Source: Conchocele bisecta
Taxonomy: Eukaryota > Mollusca > Bivalvia > Lucinida > Thyasiridae
NCBI GenBank assembly: GCA_029237695.1
Contig: CM055266.1
Location: 12,355,805 to 12,419,804, forward strand
DNA length: 64,000 nucleotides
Direction of reading: 5' to 3'
Under the pieces are notes generated by a model, which saw nothing but the letters and a program-made list of their open reading frames with translations, was not told where the DNA came from and searched no databases. Made by a program: the position numbers and the translations under genes. Positions 10,564 to 20,500 of the stretch are shown in pieces (the stretch's first letter is position 1; each line of letters begins with the position of its first letter).

Positions 10564-11537
10564 AAATATATGTCTTGGAGGAGGAAGGTTCAAGCCGAAG
10601 GATTAGCGACCGAGTACAAGGAAAGCGACGAGATAAAGCAGTTCGTGGGGATGATTGACGGTCTGGCATTTCTTCCTATGAGTGACGTTAAAGAGGGAAT
10701 GGAGGCGCTCAAAGGACTTGTGCCGAAAAACTATCGAGCCTGTTATAGACTACTTTGACACGACGTATGTTAGTGGTGGTTTCAAGACCGTCAGGGGACC
10801 AAACGGCGTCATCAGAATGCGACGAACACAACCTCGATTTCCTCCGGCAACATGGAACGTGAATGAGACGACGATTAGTGGCGGTGACAGGACCAACAAC
10901 ATGTGTGAGAGTTGGAACAATGGCTTCAAACACCTGGTCGGACACAACAATCCCAGTCTCTGGACCGTCATCGCGTGTCTACAGAAGGACCAGACATCAA
11001 TGAACACCGAGCTCGAGCGACTACGAACATCGATCATTCCCGGCCTGATATGTTATGCCCTGACCAATCGTCAAATATCATCATTATATAGGATAACACT
11101 GTTACGGCTGAGTCTCCATATATCACATACACTCACACTCAGCCTTTTTCACGGTCTTACATACCGGCTTCGTGCGATAGGAGAATGAACTAGCTAGGTT
11201 AAATTAACCGCCTCATTGCCTCCTTCATTTAATGCACATATTTCGACTGTATGGCAGATATTAGTAAATTCGGAAACAAACGGGCCAACGGTCATTGACC
11301 TGCCACTTTTGGGTTCAAATGCCCGGGTTTGGAAGGTCCTCGAGCCAATTCCTACCCTTAAATATAAGATAAAAAAAAAAAAAGCGACTACGAACCGGAC
11401 AACCGTCAGCTAAACGGCAGCGGAAGGCGACGGTCTGTCATCAGAAACGCCTCAACCAGCTATGCTGCCAGTACCGAGACGGACAGAAGTCGATGGCCAG
11501 TTTCATGTTCGCTATTGGGGAATACATCACACTGTGA
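10564..11537 (+). pseudogene. MULE transposase, C-terminal part, frameshifted and interrupted
   Basis: Open reading frame from 10570 (GLAFLPMSDVKEGMEALKGL) shifts frame near 10725-10740 and continues as EPVIDYFDTTYVSGGF and later TWNVNE, RTNNMCESWNNGFKHLVGHN and PSLWTVIACLQKDQ. This order (aromatic-rich YF/TYV, then WN, RTNN-E-WN, VGH, PSLW) is typical of the region after the DDE core in MULE transposases of animals. The ORF is broken at 11028 by a 354-bp SINE-like insertion. After the second copy of the target duplication (11383-11395) it resumes in the same frame (RLNQLC, FMFAIGEY) to a stop at 11535-11537. No DDE catalytic core remains. Between the C-tract and 10564 there is no further coding sequence. 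Confidence 0.7.
11029..11382 (+). mobile_element. SINE-like insertion with 13-bp duplication inside the MULE ORF
   Basis: AGCGACTACGAAC occurs immediately before (11016-11028) and after (11383-11395) this 354-bp segment, which ends in a run of 13 A (11370-11382). Near its 3' end are GGGTTCAAATGC (B-box-like) and the SINE tail TGGAAGGTCCTCGAGCC. A poly-A end with a 13-bp duplication indicates target-primed insertion. Removing it restores the reading frame on both sides. Confidence 0.8.
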
Positions 11538-12235
11538 ACAGTATTCATTTGCTTGTGATGAAATGTGAGATTATGGTTAGCTGTTTCTCTTGGATAAATC
11601 CTTATTATAGAACATACCTATTGAAGTATATGTGCTTTGGTTAATATTGTGCTGAATTATTAATGTGCTTGTTTCATGTGTGTTGTGCCAATACAGATAC
11701 TCGACACCTGATTTGTTATTTATTATATATAGATCATTCGTCAATCATGTTAAAATACAGGATTTACATAATCACTCTCGCATATTTACACATGTTTTTG
11801 CGGACGGGGGGATTATGTCCTAGGCCGCATTTCCACGGGGGGGGGGGGCGGGGGGATTAAGTCATACCTGTGATTTTGGACGGGGGGGGGTTAATTATGT
11901 CCTACCTGCATTTTAGACGGGGGAGATTTTGTCCTACCTGCATTTTAGACGAGGGGATTTTGTCCTCCTGTCAAAAACAGTCAAAAAGGGGGGGGGGGCG
12001 GGGGCGATTATGTCCGGGGCATATGATTATGTCATACACTCATCGTTGTCTCTATGCTCCATTTCGCCCCGTCTGTCACAACGTTGTATTGTCTGTCGAA
12101 GCTAGAATAGTTCTATACTTTCATTCGTATGCATATATTTGATGTCATGTACTATCGAATGAGGAAATAAAGAATGGATGGTGAAGGAAGGATACTATAT
12201 TGGGATACTTCAAATGATGCACCGAAACCACACAC

Positions 12236-12364
12236 TATTGTGGAGAGAGAGAGAGTGAGACAGAGAGAGGGAGAGAGAGAGGTAAACAGAGACAGAAAGA
12301 GCGATATACAGAGAGATAAAGAGAGAGAGAGATGGATGGAGAGATAGAAATAGAGAGGTGGATG

Positions 12365-12395
<31 letters not shown>
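12236..12395 (+). repeat. GA-rich microsatellite
   Basis: Imperfect (GA)n with GATA, GACA and GGAT interruptions over about 160 bp, ending with an uninterrupted run near 12368-12394. The serine/leucine-rich minus-strand ORFs across it are artefacts of the dinucleotide repeat. Confidence 0.9.
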
Positions 12396-12601
12396 CAAAT
12401 TCTCAATTCTTACATTATTCGGGGATAAGGCAATGTTAACTGAGTGGTGGTAACACGTGTATACCCTGGTCTGGCTGATATTGGTGTAGGCTAGTCCCCG
12501 CATGTTTTAAGGCCAATTTTCTTAGCAGGGAGGAGACAAATTATGGAATGTAAATGCTGCAATGTCAACCAGCTGATGACCTGAGATAATTCCACAGCCA
12601 T

Positions 12602-12968
12602 CCGGGGCGTAGCCAGGAGGCAAATGATGTGCAGGCCCGGGAAACAAATGTCGAGCGAGAGTAGCGAGTGAGGTCGCTAGTGGGGTCCGGGGCCAATTTC
12701 CTGAATTCTGTAGCATTTTATTTTATTTTTATGCATGACCTGACTAGGCCAATCTGCTGAGAATATGTTGAGTGTAATGTAATTTAAATGGGTTGAATGT
12801 ATGATAACTATTATATATTAATATAGGTCTATATATGCCTAGGACGGGTATATCTAGGTCGGCCTATTAAATATCTCGGTTTTTCTTTCTTTCTTTTTTT
12901 CTTATTTTTTTTTAGTCAAAACGATGTGCAGGCCCGGGCCTTTTGGCATAATAACAGCTACGCGCCTG
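12602..12968. mobile_element. DNA transposon remnant, GGCGTAGC ends
   Basis: The left end CCGGGGCGTAGC pairs with the right end GCTACGCGCCTG, and CCAT (or GCCATC if the ends are trimmed by a base) repeats at the borders. The interior carries a direct repeat of GATGTGCAGGCCCGGG at 12626 and 12923 and an AT-rich core. No coding capacity. Confidence 0.55.
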
Positions 12969-12984
12969 CCATCAATTCCAGGGG

Positions 12985-13075
12985 CAGTGGGAGAAGGGGT
13001 CTTAGTCCATATTGGACTAAGCCCCCTTCTTCCACTGACCCTTTCAATTTCAGATTGTCAAGGTGTCAATTTCAG
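12985..13075. repeat. Hairpin repeat, CAGTGGGAGAAGGGG family
   Basis: Arms CAGTGGGAGAAGGGGTCTTA and the complementary TAAGCCCCCTTCTTCCACTG flank a short loop. A second copy lies at 43540-43620, just beyond the PM20D1 stop codon. Confidence 0.7.
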
Positions 13076-13414
13076 TATTTTAAATAGTGGAATTGATGTG
13101 TATTTCACCAAATGCAAGGGAGACAATCCAATAACTTGAGCATACTGTACTAGACAGGTTTATTTACCGTTCGTAATAAGTAATAGTCAAGGGGTTAGTA
13201 CAACAAGAAACATACATTACTAAACTCTGTGTTTCTGGTACAACTAAGAAGTTTGTAAATGTCAAATTAATATTTACAATAACATTAACATTCACATGCG
13301 ATGTTGGCAAATCTTTAGACATGTTCAGCATAGTACATGTGGGTGAAACATTCAAGCGTCAGCTATAGCCACATTAATTGAGAAAACGAGCTGTTTGACA
13401 AGTCAAGCCCCAAG

Positions 13415-13648
13415 ACAGGGGCGTTGTAACAGGTCCGGCAGGTCTGGTGACTGCCGGATCAATAACTTTAACATATTTGTAATTTATGTATAAAAAAACT
13501 GAATGTAAATATTTGTTCTGCAATTTTTCTCATTTCTCATCAAAAGTGTATATGGTTACCACTTAGTTGAACCGTCTCGGCGAGACGGGATACCGGGGGC
13601 ACCCAGTAGATTCGCCGGACCAATCTTATGATGCTTCCGGCGCCCCTG
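13415..13648. mobile_element. CAGGGGCG MITE with 5-bp duplication CAAGA
   Basis: Ends CAGGGGCG and CGCCCCTG, flanked by CAAGA at 13410-13414 and 13649-13653. Inside is a copy of part of the GAACCGTCTCG foldback. The right half matches 27798-27900 in inverted orientation (GGAAGCATC, AAGATTGGT, GGCGAATCTACTGGGTGCCC). Confidence 0.8.
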
Positions 13649-13659
13649 CAAGAGAGCGT

Positions 13660-14250
13660 AACAATATGGAAATTAACAAAGCACATGTACATGCATATCA
13701 GATAAACAATTATTATTTCAACCCATAGTCGGAACAGAGCAAGAACATATCGAAGAAATGTGTCTTTAGTAGAGCAACAATCAGCTCAAACGTGGCTTAT
13801 TTAATGAGTATGTGGACTGTCTCTTAGAACATAGGTTGTGAAAAACCAAAACGTTCGTGAATGTCTCTAGTTTATGAAACCCAACTGATGCCATTCTGGG
13901 TTCTACGGATATCACCTAATTCCATCTGTGATGTTGTTCAGTCGGTGATGGTGTTGATCATGCTGACACGTCGTGTAAGAGTGCTTACTTTTCACCAGCC
14001 GGTGGTGATGTTGATGCTTCCCACCACCACCCCGTGCCAATGGCACGAACAACACTTGTTATTACGTCATGCCATCCATTTACTCTCAGTTTCATATAAA
14101 CTTGCTCACTGGTTACGGTTGTACATGTATACATATTGCAAAACATTTGTTTGCAAATGCTAGTACTTTTTAGAAAACATTACGAGTGGGCCTACTTTTA
14201 TTTCGTGAAATTTGACATATTGGTGAACTGATCAGCGTGAAGTTATGCAA
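13660..14250. other. Intergenic, no gene recognised
   Basis: A plus-strand 100-codon ORF starts at 13861, but it has no recognisable motif, splice context or homologue known to me. No repeat pair was found within the window for most of this stretch. Confidence 0.4.
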
Positions 14251-14254
14251 TGCA

Positions 14255-14420
14255 GGAGTGCCTGGGTCCTTACGCTAAACAAACGAGTGAGCGTAGCGAA
14301 CCGATTTGTTTATGGCAGGACCCAACCACAAGGCATTATTTCAAAATAATCACCTCACCTTGTTAAATAAACATGTTCTTACATTTCGCTCATACTACTG
14401 TATACAAACAAAGAAAATCC
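14255..14420. repeat. Dispersed repeat, GCTAAACAAACGAGTGAG family
   Basis: Shares GCTAAACAAACGAGTGAGCG, a purine-rich middle and AAATAAACATGTTCTTACATTTC with 41430-41590 in the same orientation. Identity is moderate. Type unknown. Confidence 0.55.
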
Positions 14421-15124
14421 AGCGTAAAATATAGCAAAGAAACTGTCTCGCGATACAGAGGGTGTGTCCATGAACATGATTTGATAGGTAAATGAAATGT
14501 TCATTATTGCGACGTAACTGATGCTATTTTACTGTATAGGTAATCACGAGAGTGGTGTGACTACCGTTGTTCTCCAGAATAGAATGGCGTAATTCGCAGT
14601 TATATTTGTGAAAACTACTGACTGAAATTGATGAAAGAAGTCCCAGATATTCAATAATGCCATTTTTGTTCTCTGTTTAGCGTCCACCCAGATGTTCAAA
14701 ACCTGCTTACATATCCGGTAAAAACAAACAAGGCCTTGAAAATGAAACGAATGTAAATTTATGTTAAAAACTTCCTCAACCCTTTGCAAAGGGTTAAGAA
14801 AGTTTGTAACATACATTTATATTGCCGCTAAATAATAAGAAAACACTCTTATTAAGCTTATCAAGTGTAACGGATTTAAAACTTAGACAAGTCCCAAATA
14901 AATGTTCATATTACTTCACAAGTAAATACACTGTAGTGTAAAATAGCATACACAGTTTGTTTTGTTTTTTCATAGAACCACTCTCAAATCCTACCCGCAC
15001 GTGGACGCTTAACAGAGGTATAACTTTGTATGGTCTAATGAATTAGTTGTGAACAATAACTCTGCAAAACTCCCGTACCGTCCATACGTGAGTTTTGCTG
15101 AGTTTGCCCATAACTAAGGCCATA

Positions 15125-15315
15125 AAACAATACTTTGGTTCTCAGATATGTATATACATTTTTGGTTTTGGTCAGACCTGATTGGATTTAACATATTTTT
15201 TGCATGCAAATGTTTTTTATTGATCATATTTCTCGATGACGATTAAAATGATCGACGCGCAGGGATTTTTCTGACGCTGCGAATTATCTGAGAGCCAAAG
15301 TATTTATTTATGACC
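15125..15315. repeat. Imperfect foldback, TACTTTGG-TCTCAGATA arms
   Basis: AATACTTTGGTTCTCAGATA at 15134-15155 is complementary to TATCTGAGAGCCAAAGTATT at 15286-15305. A diverged single arm recurs near 15838. Interior is AT-rich. Confidence 0.5.
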
Positions 15316-15338
15316 TAGCATGCACTAAGTGTTGTTTT

Positions 15339-15679
15339 ACGAGCAGACCGTGACCGAGGGTTAACACCGTCGGACTGACAAGCTGGCGACCCGGGTTCGA
15401 TTCAGGGTTCAGTTCCTGGGTGTCAGTATTTCTGAGATACTTTGTATTTCCTGCTCTACTAGTCCTTTCGGATGGAGACTGTAAACGGCGGTCCCGTGTA
15501 TTAGATTTGAAGGAGAGTCTCAGCACGTTAAAGAACCAGAGGGGAGTATTCTAATAAAAGCTAGGCCCCCTGGGGCCGGTTCCCTCTGTATCCACTTCCT
15601 TTCTTTCTCCCTTTCTTGGGAGACGACATGCAAGGTCATCGAGCCAGTGCCGTCGTTAAATCCAAGCATTTACATTTAC
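15339..15679 (+). mobile_element. Complete tRNA-derived SINE with 12-bp duplication
   Basis: AAGTGTTGTTTT flanks the element exactly at 15327-15338 and 15680-15691. The head has pol III promoter-like boxes: TGACCGAGGG (A-box-like) and GGGTTCGATTC (B box, 15393-15403). A central block contains CCTTTCGGATGGAGACTG, GGTCCCGTGT and GCACGTTAAAGAACC, resembling the deeply conserved SINE central domains known from molluscs (for example the Nin domain; assignment from memory). The tail has AAGGTCATCGAGCC, shared with fragments at 8338, 11328 and 60087. Confidence 0.8.
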
Positions 15680-15825
15680 AAGTGTTGTTTTCGCTTTATG
15701 TACTGTAACTGACCAAAATCAACCAATCGCACTTTATTTTATGACATTTCCCCCACACACATTCTTTATATTCAAGCATATACTAGCACATAAACTATTT
15801 GGTTTGGCATAATTTGGCATGTTCG

Positions 15826-16300
15826 CTTAACATTATACTTATCTGAGACCCAATGGTCATAAAGGTATTTTCCTATGGGAATCAAAAACGATTTTTTTTC
15901 GAAATTGACTCCGAAACCTGGCGAGATAGCTTGAAAATGAATAAGAAAACAAAAGTTATTTTTTGTAAATCGGTCAACAAATAAAAAAATTATTAAAAGA
16001 AAATCTATTTTTAGCCCCCATGTTATCGTTTTTTCGCAATAAAATCAATATTTGATGGAATTTCATAAAATCATTTTGTTTGGGGAGTGTAACTTTTTTG
16101 TTATTGATAACAAAGTACTTACTTTTAAATCTGTTTTAGATTTAATGTGTTTAATAGCCAAAAGTTCGTCGGCAGCAAAACGTGGAACAGACAGTAGTCC
16201 CTGAAACCTCGTGGAAAAATATTTACAACAGTCGGACCAGACTGTCCGAACAAGCATAGTAAGAACGCATGTACATTGGTCGGAAATATCCATAAGACTA
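15826..16300 (-). repeat. Dispersed repeat with conserved LLSVPRF-type reading frame
   Basis: Homologous to 32585-32965 and 39410-39600. All three preserve a frame reading LLSVPRF(A/S)AD, KHI-SK and SITKK, and two keep GTAAGT at the same point. The left part contains TTTTCCTATGGGAA and a stretch complementary to the family palindrome. No full protein is encoded. Confidence 0.55.
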
Positions 16301-16563
16301 TTTTCTCAGACATCTGCGCATGTGTGTGCATACACTATGATATACGAAGCGCATGTGCACATATCACCGACATATTATATATAGTCTGTTTCAAATAATT
16401 AGATTTTCGCAAAGTTCTGGACTTTTATTCATCTAATCACAGAAACAACTTTGACGATTAAAATAAACATGGTGTATTGTCAAATACATGTTGCTTGTCA
16501 CTTCCGCGTTGTTTTATTTAAACAAAAGTAATATTCCTAATCATTATGTTTATACTTTAGTGC

Positions 16564-16784
16564 CACAGGTTGAGGTACCATACCAAGGCCTATAAATACA
16601 TTAAATATACATGTACCTACAAGTATCAATAAGTGAAAACAAAGTAAGTTAAAGTGTATTTTTACTCACTGTTATAACACATTATTGTGTTCCAACAGGG
16701 AGTCAACTGATTTGTTCCCACTTATTGATACTTTTATGTATATTTAATGTATTTATAGACCTTGATACGTGACTTCAACCTGTG
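16564..16784. mobile_element. hAT-like MITE with 8-bp duplication TTTAGTGC
   Basis: Left end CACAGGTTGAGGTA, right end ACTTCAACCTGTG, inner arms ATACATTAAATATAC. TTTAGTGC is repeated exactly at 16556-16563 and 16785-16792. An 8-bp duplication is typical of hAT elements. Sister copy at 36846-37028. Confidence 0.85.
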
Positions 16785-16914
16785 TTTAGTGCATGTGCAC
16801 CCAATTAGGCACCCTTATGCAACGTGACTGCAATGTCGGCTGCACTTTCTTGATCGCGTGATATTTCGTCTGCTCATGACTATGGTGGCATACATGTATT
16901 TCAATCTTATCCCT

Positions 16915-17130
16915 TTACATACCTCTATAGCGGTGTTTGCAAACAGCGTAGATCCTGATGAGCACGTTTTGTCATCAGGATCTTCCATTTTTGCAAGTAA
17001 TTGTCATTTTTATGTTTTAGAAATCACCCCGTTTTTATAAATAGACTAGTCTGAAAATAATTTATGACTATTGGATTGGTCTGGAAATGACACAGTCCAT
17101 TCCAGTTATTTGGGGTGGAAAGGGTTAACG
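16915..17130. repeat. Dispersed repeat, GTAGATCCTGATGAG family
   Basis: Contains TTTGCAAACAGCGTAGATCC, a small hairpin GATCCTGATGA/TCATCAGGATC, ACTAGTCTGAAAA and the end AAAGGGTTAA. Related copies at 21000-21245, 45700-45880, 50935-51145 and 53630-53770. It ends about 300 bp upstream of the carrier gene start codon. Confidence 0.6.
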
Positions 17131-17432
17131 TCGCCTAAATGCTTAATTAAACGCGTCAAAACGAAAGAAACATTGTGCCACAATTACCGATCGCTTGGTC
17201 GCAGTTTAGACTTGTCCACTCAGGTTGGTAATTATTCAAGCCACGCCTCCATCGTGATGTCCGAGGTTGTGATTACTGAAGCATGACACACGTGTATACA
17301 ATAACTACATACATGTACACAGAGTGAATGGAAAGGGGTAGCGTATATTAGATATGATCTCAGGTGTGACCAGTGTTGGACGTACAAGCTGGATTTCCGA
17401 CAGAAGTATTTGAAATAGTTGAAGCATATTCG

Positions 17433-17508
17433 ATGTCTGGCACACTGAAGAATGAAGATGTGTGGCGATTTTTGCTGGCGGGCTCATCAAACATGTGTGG
17501 CGCAACAG
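17433..17508 (+). CDS. ucpB: Carrier gene exon 1
   Basis: Encodes residues 1-25 and the first base of codon 26; begins MSGTLKNEDVWRFLLAGSS, the start of transmembrane helix 1. Donor GTGAGC at 17509. Found by reading the frame that joins to TNPIDVVK of exon 2; it lies inside a longer unrelated ORF in another frame. Confidence 0.85.
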
Positions 17509-20500
17509 GTGAGCCGTGACTTTGAAGCCCTATTTACTTTTCAAGGCCGCGGTGGCCTTGTTTACTACATGGAAATACTGTGGGTTTTTTTGCCATTTGA
17601 GATTTCTATAAATTTATTTCCAGGCGCGGATACAGAAATAATTGCAGTGGGGGCGGGCGGTGGGGGGGGGGGGGGGTGGGGGGGGGGGGTGGGGGGGGGG
17701 GGGGGGGTCTGTAATTAAAATTCTGCGTACCCGACCTCCGTGCGCGCGAAATCGTAAATTGGGGGAGGGGGGGGTCTGGTGGTTCTCCCCCAGGAAATTT
17801 GTAAATGCCAGATCGCCTCAGATGCGATTTCCTGACACATAGGCCACGAAAAAAGTCATCCAACTATTCAAGTATTGTAGATTTTTTCTCTTTTTTTTTT
17901 TTGCTGTGAGCAGAGGGTGGGGGGGGTGGGGGTGGGTAGACCCCCCCTCTCCCCCCCCCCCATTTGTAGACATATATATTATCCGAGACTAAATTGGTGT
18001 GATCGCAGTTCTATATATTCTAGCAGGGGGATCAATTCAAGATGCAATACAGTAAAACGTCTCGAAACAATATCAACCAGTCTATCAAACTGTCAATCAA
18101 TTAATCAATCAATCAATATGATAAATGTTCCCCAGACAGATCATGATGCATTTCCGTCTGTAGAAGCCCCTGATGTTGAATGGATGTAAAACCCCAGTCA
18201 GTCAGTCGATCAGTCAATCAATCAATCAATAAACCAGTGTTCCCAAGACACATGCATTCCTGTCTGTATATACCCTTGCTATTTAATGGATGTAAAACGA
18301 CACTCAATCAAATGCATGGGCGGATTCAGGGGGGGGGGGCGGGCGGACCCAGCGCGCCCCCTCCCTAAAATTTGCCGAGTATAGATTTTTTACAAGTTAC
18401 AAGGCACATTTCATGCCAAGTGCCATATCATGCATATGTATTTTCGGTCGTTGTCTTATTGTTTCAAAATATAAACATTTTCAATCAAAAATCATGTCTA
18501 AACATACTGTGACAGTGTCAATATTTTTGCTCCAAAATGCGCCAGAACGCAGGAAATGCGATGTAGATTTAAAACATTTCCGGGGGGGGGGAGGGGAATG
18601 CCCCCGGACCCCCTAGCACTATCCCGAGCTCTGTTCGATCGACTATTTTGCAATACTTGACTATATAATCGAACGAGCTATGATAACATAGTGAAGTATT
18701 TCAAAATAGTTACACCCCCCCTAACCCGAAATCCTGGATCCGCTCCTCAAATGATCCATCAATCAATCAATCAGTCCTAATACAGTGCTCCAGATAAGGA
18801 ATTAGTAATTGAATATTGTCACTCCATCATTTCTGAAGCAATTGGGTATTTCAAAATTTTAATTGGGTAAAATAAAATCACACTACTGTTTACACATCAA
18901 CAGACCGCAATTAATGAATAGTTTGCTTCAAAATGAAAACATGTCTTAATTGGCATTTCATTAGACATTTCATTTTGGAGACAATTCTAATGAATACCAA
19001 GATGGGTTTTCATGAAAAATAAGACAAATATGCTATATTTGTGGTCTGTTTATTGTTTTCTGCAGCATGATAAAGGTACTTTTTGATACTCGCTACTTCT
19101 GATTTCAATTGGATTTTTGGCAATTTTAATTGAGTATTTAAACAATACGCAGCTTATCTGGAGCCCTGCTAATATCATATCAGTCCTAGACCGACCTACC
19201 GACCCACCGAAACAAGAATATACCCACCCACCTGCGCACCGACCGACCGACCGACTTTGCTGTTGAATGGATAGGAAAAACGACAATCAATCAATCACTC
19301 AACCAACGGTCAACCATTGGCAACCAACCAACCACCCTCAACCCCACCCAACAAACTCACAGACAGACCCGTTGTCCAATCCTGACAGTGACCAACCCGA
19401 TAGATGTGGTCAAGATCCGGATGCAGCTGGAGAATGAGATGACCAATCAGAAGGGGCTGAGCCACCTCAAGAACCGCTATTACGATGGTTTGGTTAAGGG
19501 CTGTGCAAGGATAGTCCGCAATGAGGGCGTGCTCGGACTCTACAAGGGGTGAGACACTTTAACCTATAGATCAGTCTTCAGAGCTCCAGATAAGCTGCGT
19601 ATTTGCGTAAATACCCAATTAAAATTGCCAAAAACCCAATTGAGATCAGAAGTAGTGAGTATCAAAAAACAAATACACATTTGTGGTACCTTTATCTGCT
19701 ACAGAAAACAATAAACAGACCACAAATATAGCATATTTTTCTTATTTTCCATAAAAACACATCTTGGTATTCTAATGAAATGCCAAGACATGTATTCATT
19801 TCGAAGCAAACTATTCAATAATTGCTGTCTGTTGATGTGTAAACAGTAGTGTGATTTTATTTTACCCAATTCAAATATTGAAATACCCAATTGCTTCAGA
19901 TATGATGGAGTGAAAATACTCAATTACTAATTCCTTATCTGGAGACCTGGATCAGGCTTTACCATATAAACCCTAAATTTTTGGACATAATTTATTCCAG
20001 GAAACAAACATTACTATATTTGGTTTCTCACAGCAAGGGACACCTAAATATTTACAGTTATAACAATAACAATATATTTGGATACAACTTGTTTTGGGAA
20101 ACCCATGTTTCCTAAAACAAATGGTGTTCAAATATTTAGGTTTATTACGGTATATGTGGATGTGGATGTGATTGGAGACATGGGACTTATGAGTTTTGGG
20201 ATTTTAGCTCCTGATCTAAATAGGCTAGCACACTCCTGTAGACTGATATCAATCTATATTGCTTATTAAACGGGTGTTTCATTGATGGAATGGCGAAAAG
20301 TACAGACCCTGATCAGACTGCGGACGGGGCATCCTTGACGTTAGAAGTTGCAGAATTTGTCAGTTCGACATCACCTTGTTTAGTTTAAACTAAGCAAATT
20401 GTGACGTCGACCTAACAAAATCTGCCAGTTCTGTCACCGATGATAACCCGAAAGTTGTTCAAAGGGATGTTACTAATGATATTCCATGTTAGATAACCTA

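Larger units (their letters stand above)
10281..12041 (+). mobile_element. Mutator-like (MULE) DNA transposon with tandem-repeat TIRs
   Basis: ATCGTTGTC is duplicated exactly at 10272-10280 and 12042-12050, a 9-bp duplication as expected for Mutator-like elements. Both ends consist of roughly 32-bp G-rich units such as GATTATGTCCTACCTG...TTTTAGACGGGGG, forward at 11808-12041 and inverted at 10281-10557, with the same order of variants from the outside inward (GATTATGTCC, then GATTTTGTCCTCCTGT, then TTTTAGAC). Between them lies the 3' part of a MULE transposase gene. The N-terminal half of the transposase is missing and there is a frameshift, so the copy cannot be autonomous. Confidence 0.75.

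Noticed and set aside
12152..12503. Serine/leucine-rich minus-strand ORFs
   Set aside because: Product of the GA microsatellite read in two frames.
17452..17718. 88-codon plus-strand ORF beginning MKMCGDFCW
   Set aside because: It overlaps carrier exon 1 in another frame and runs into a G-tract; the +1 frame with the GTGAGC donor is the real coding frame.
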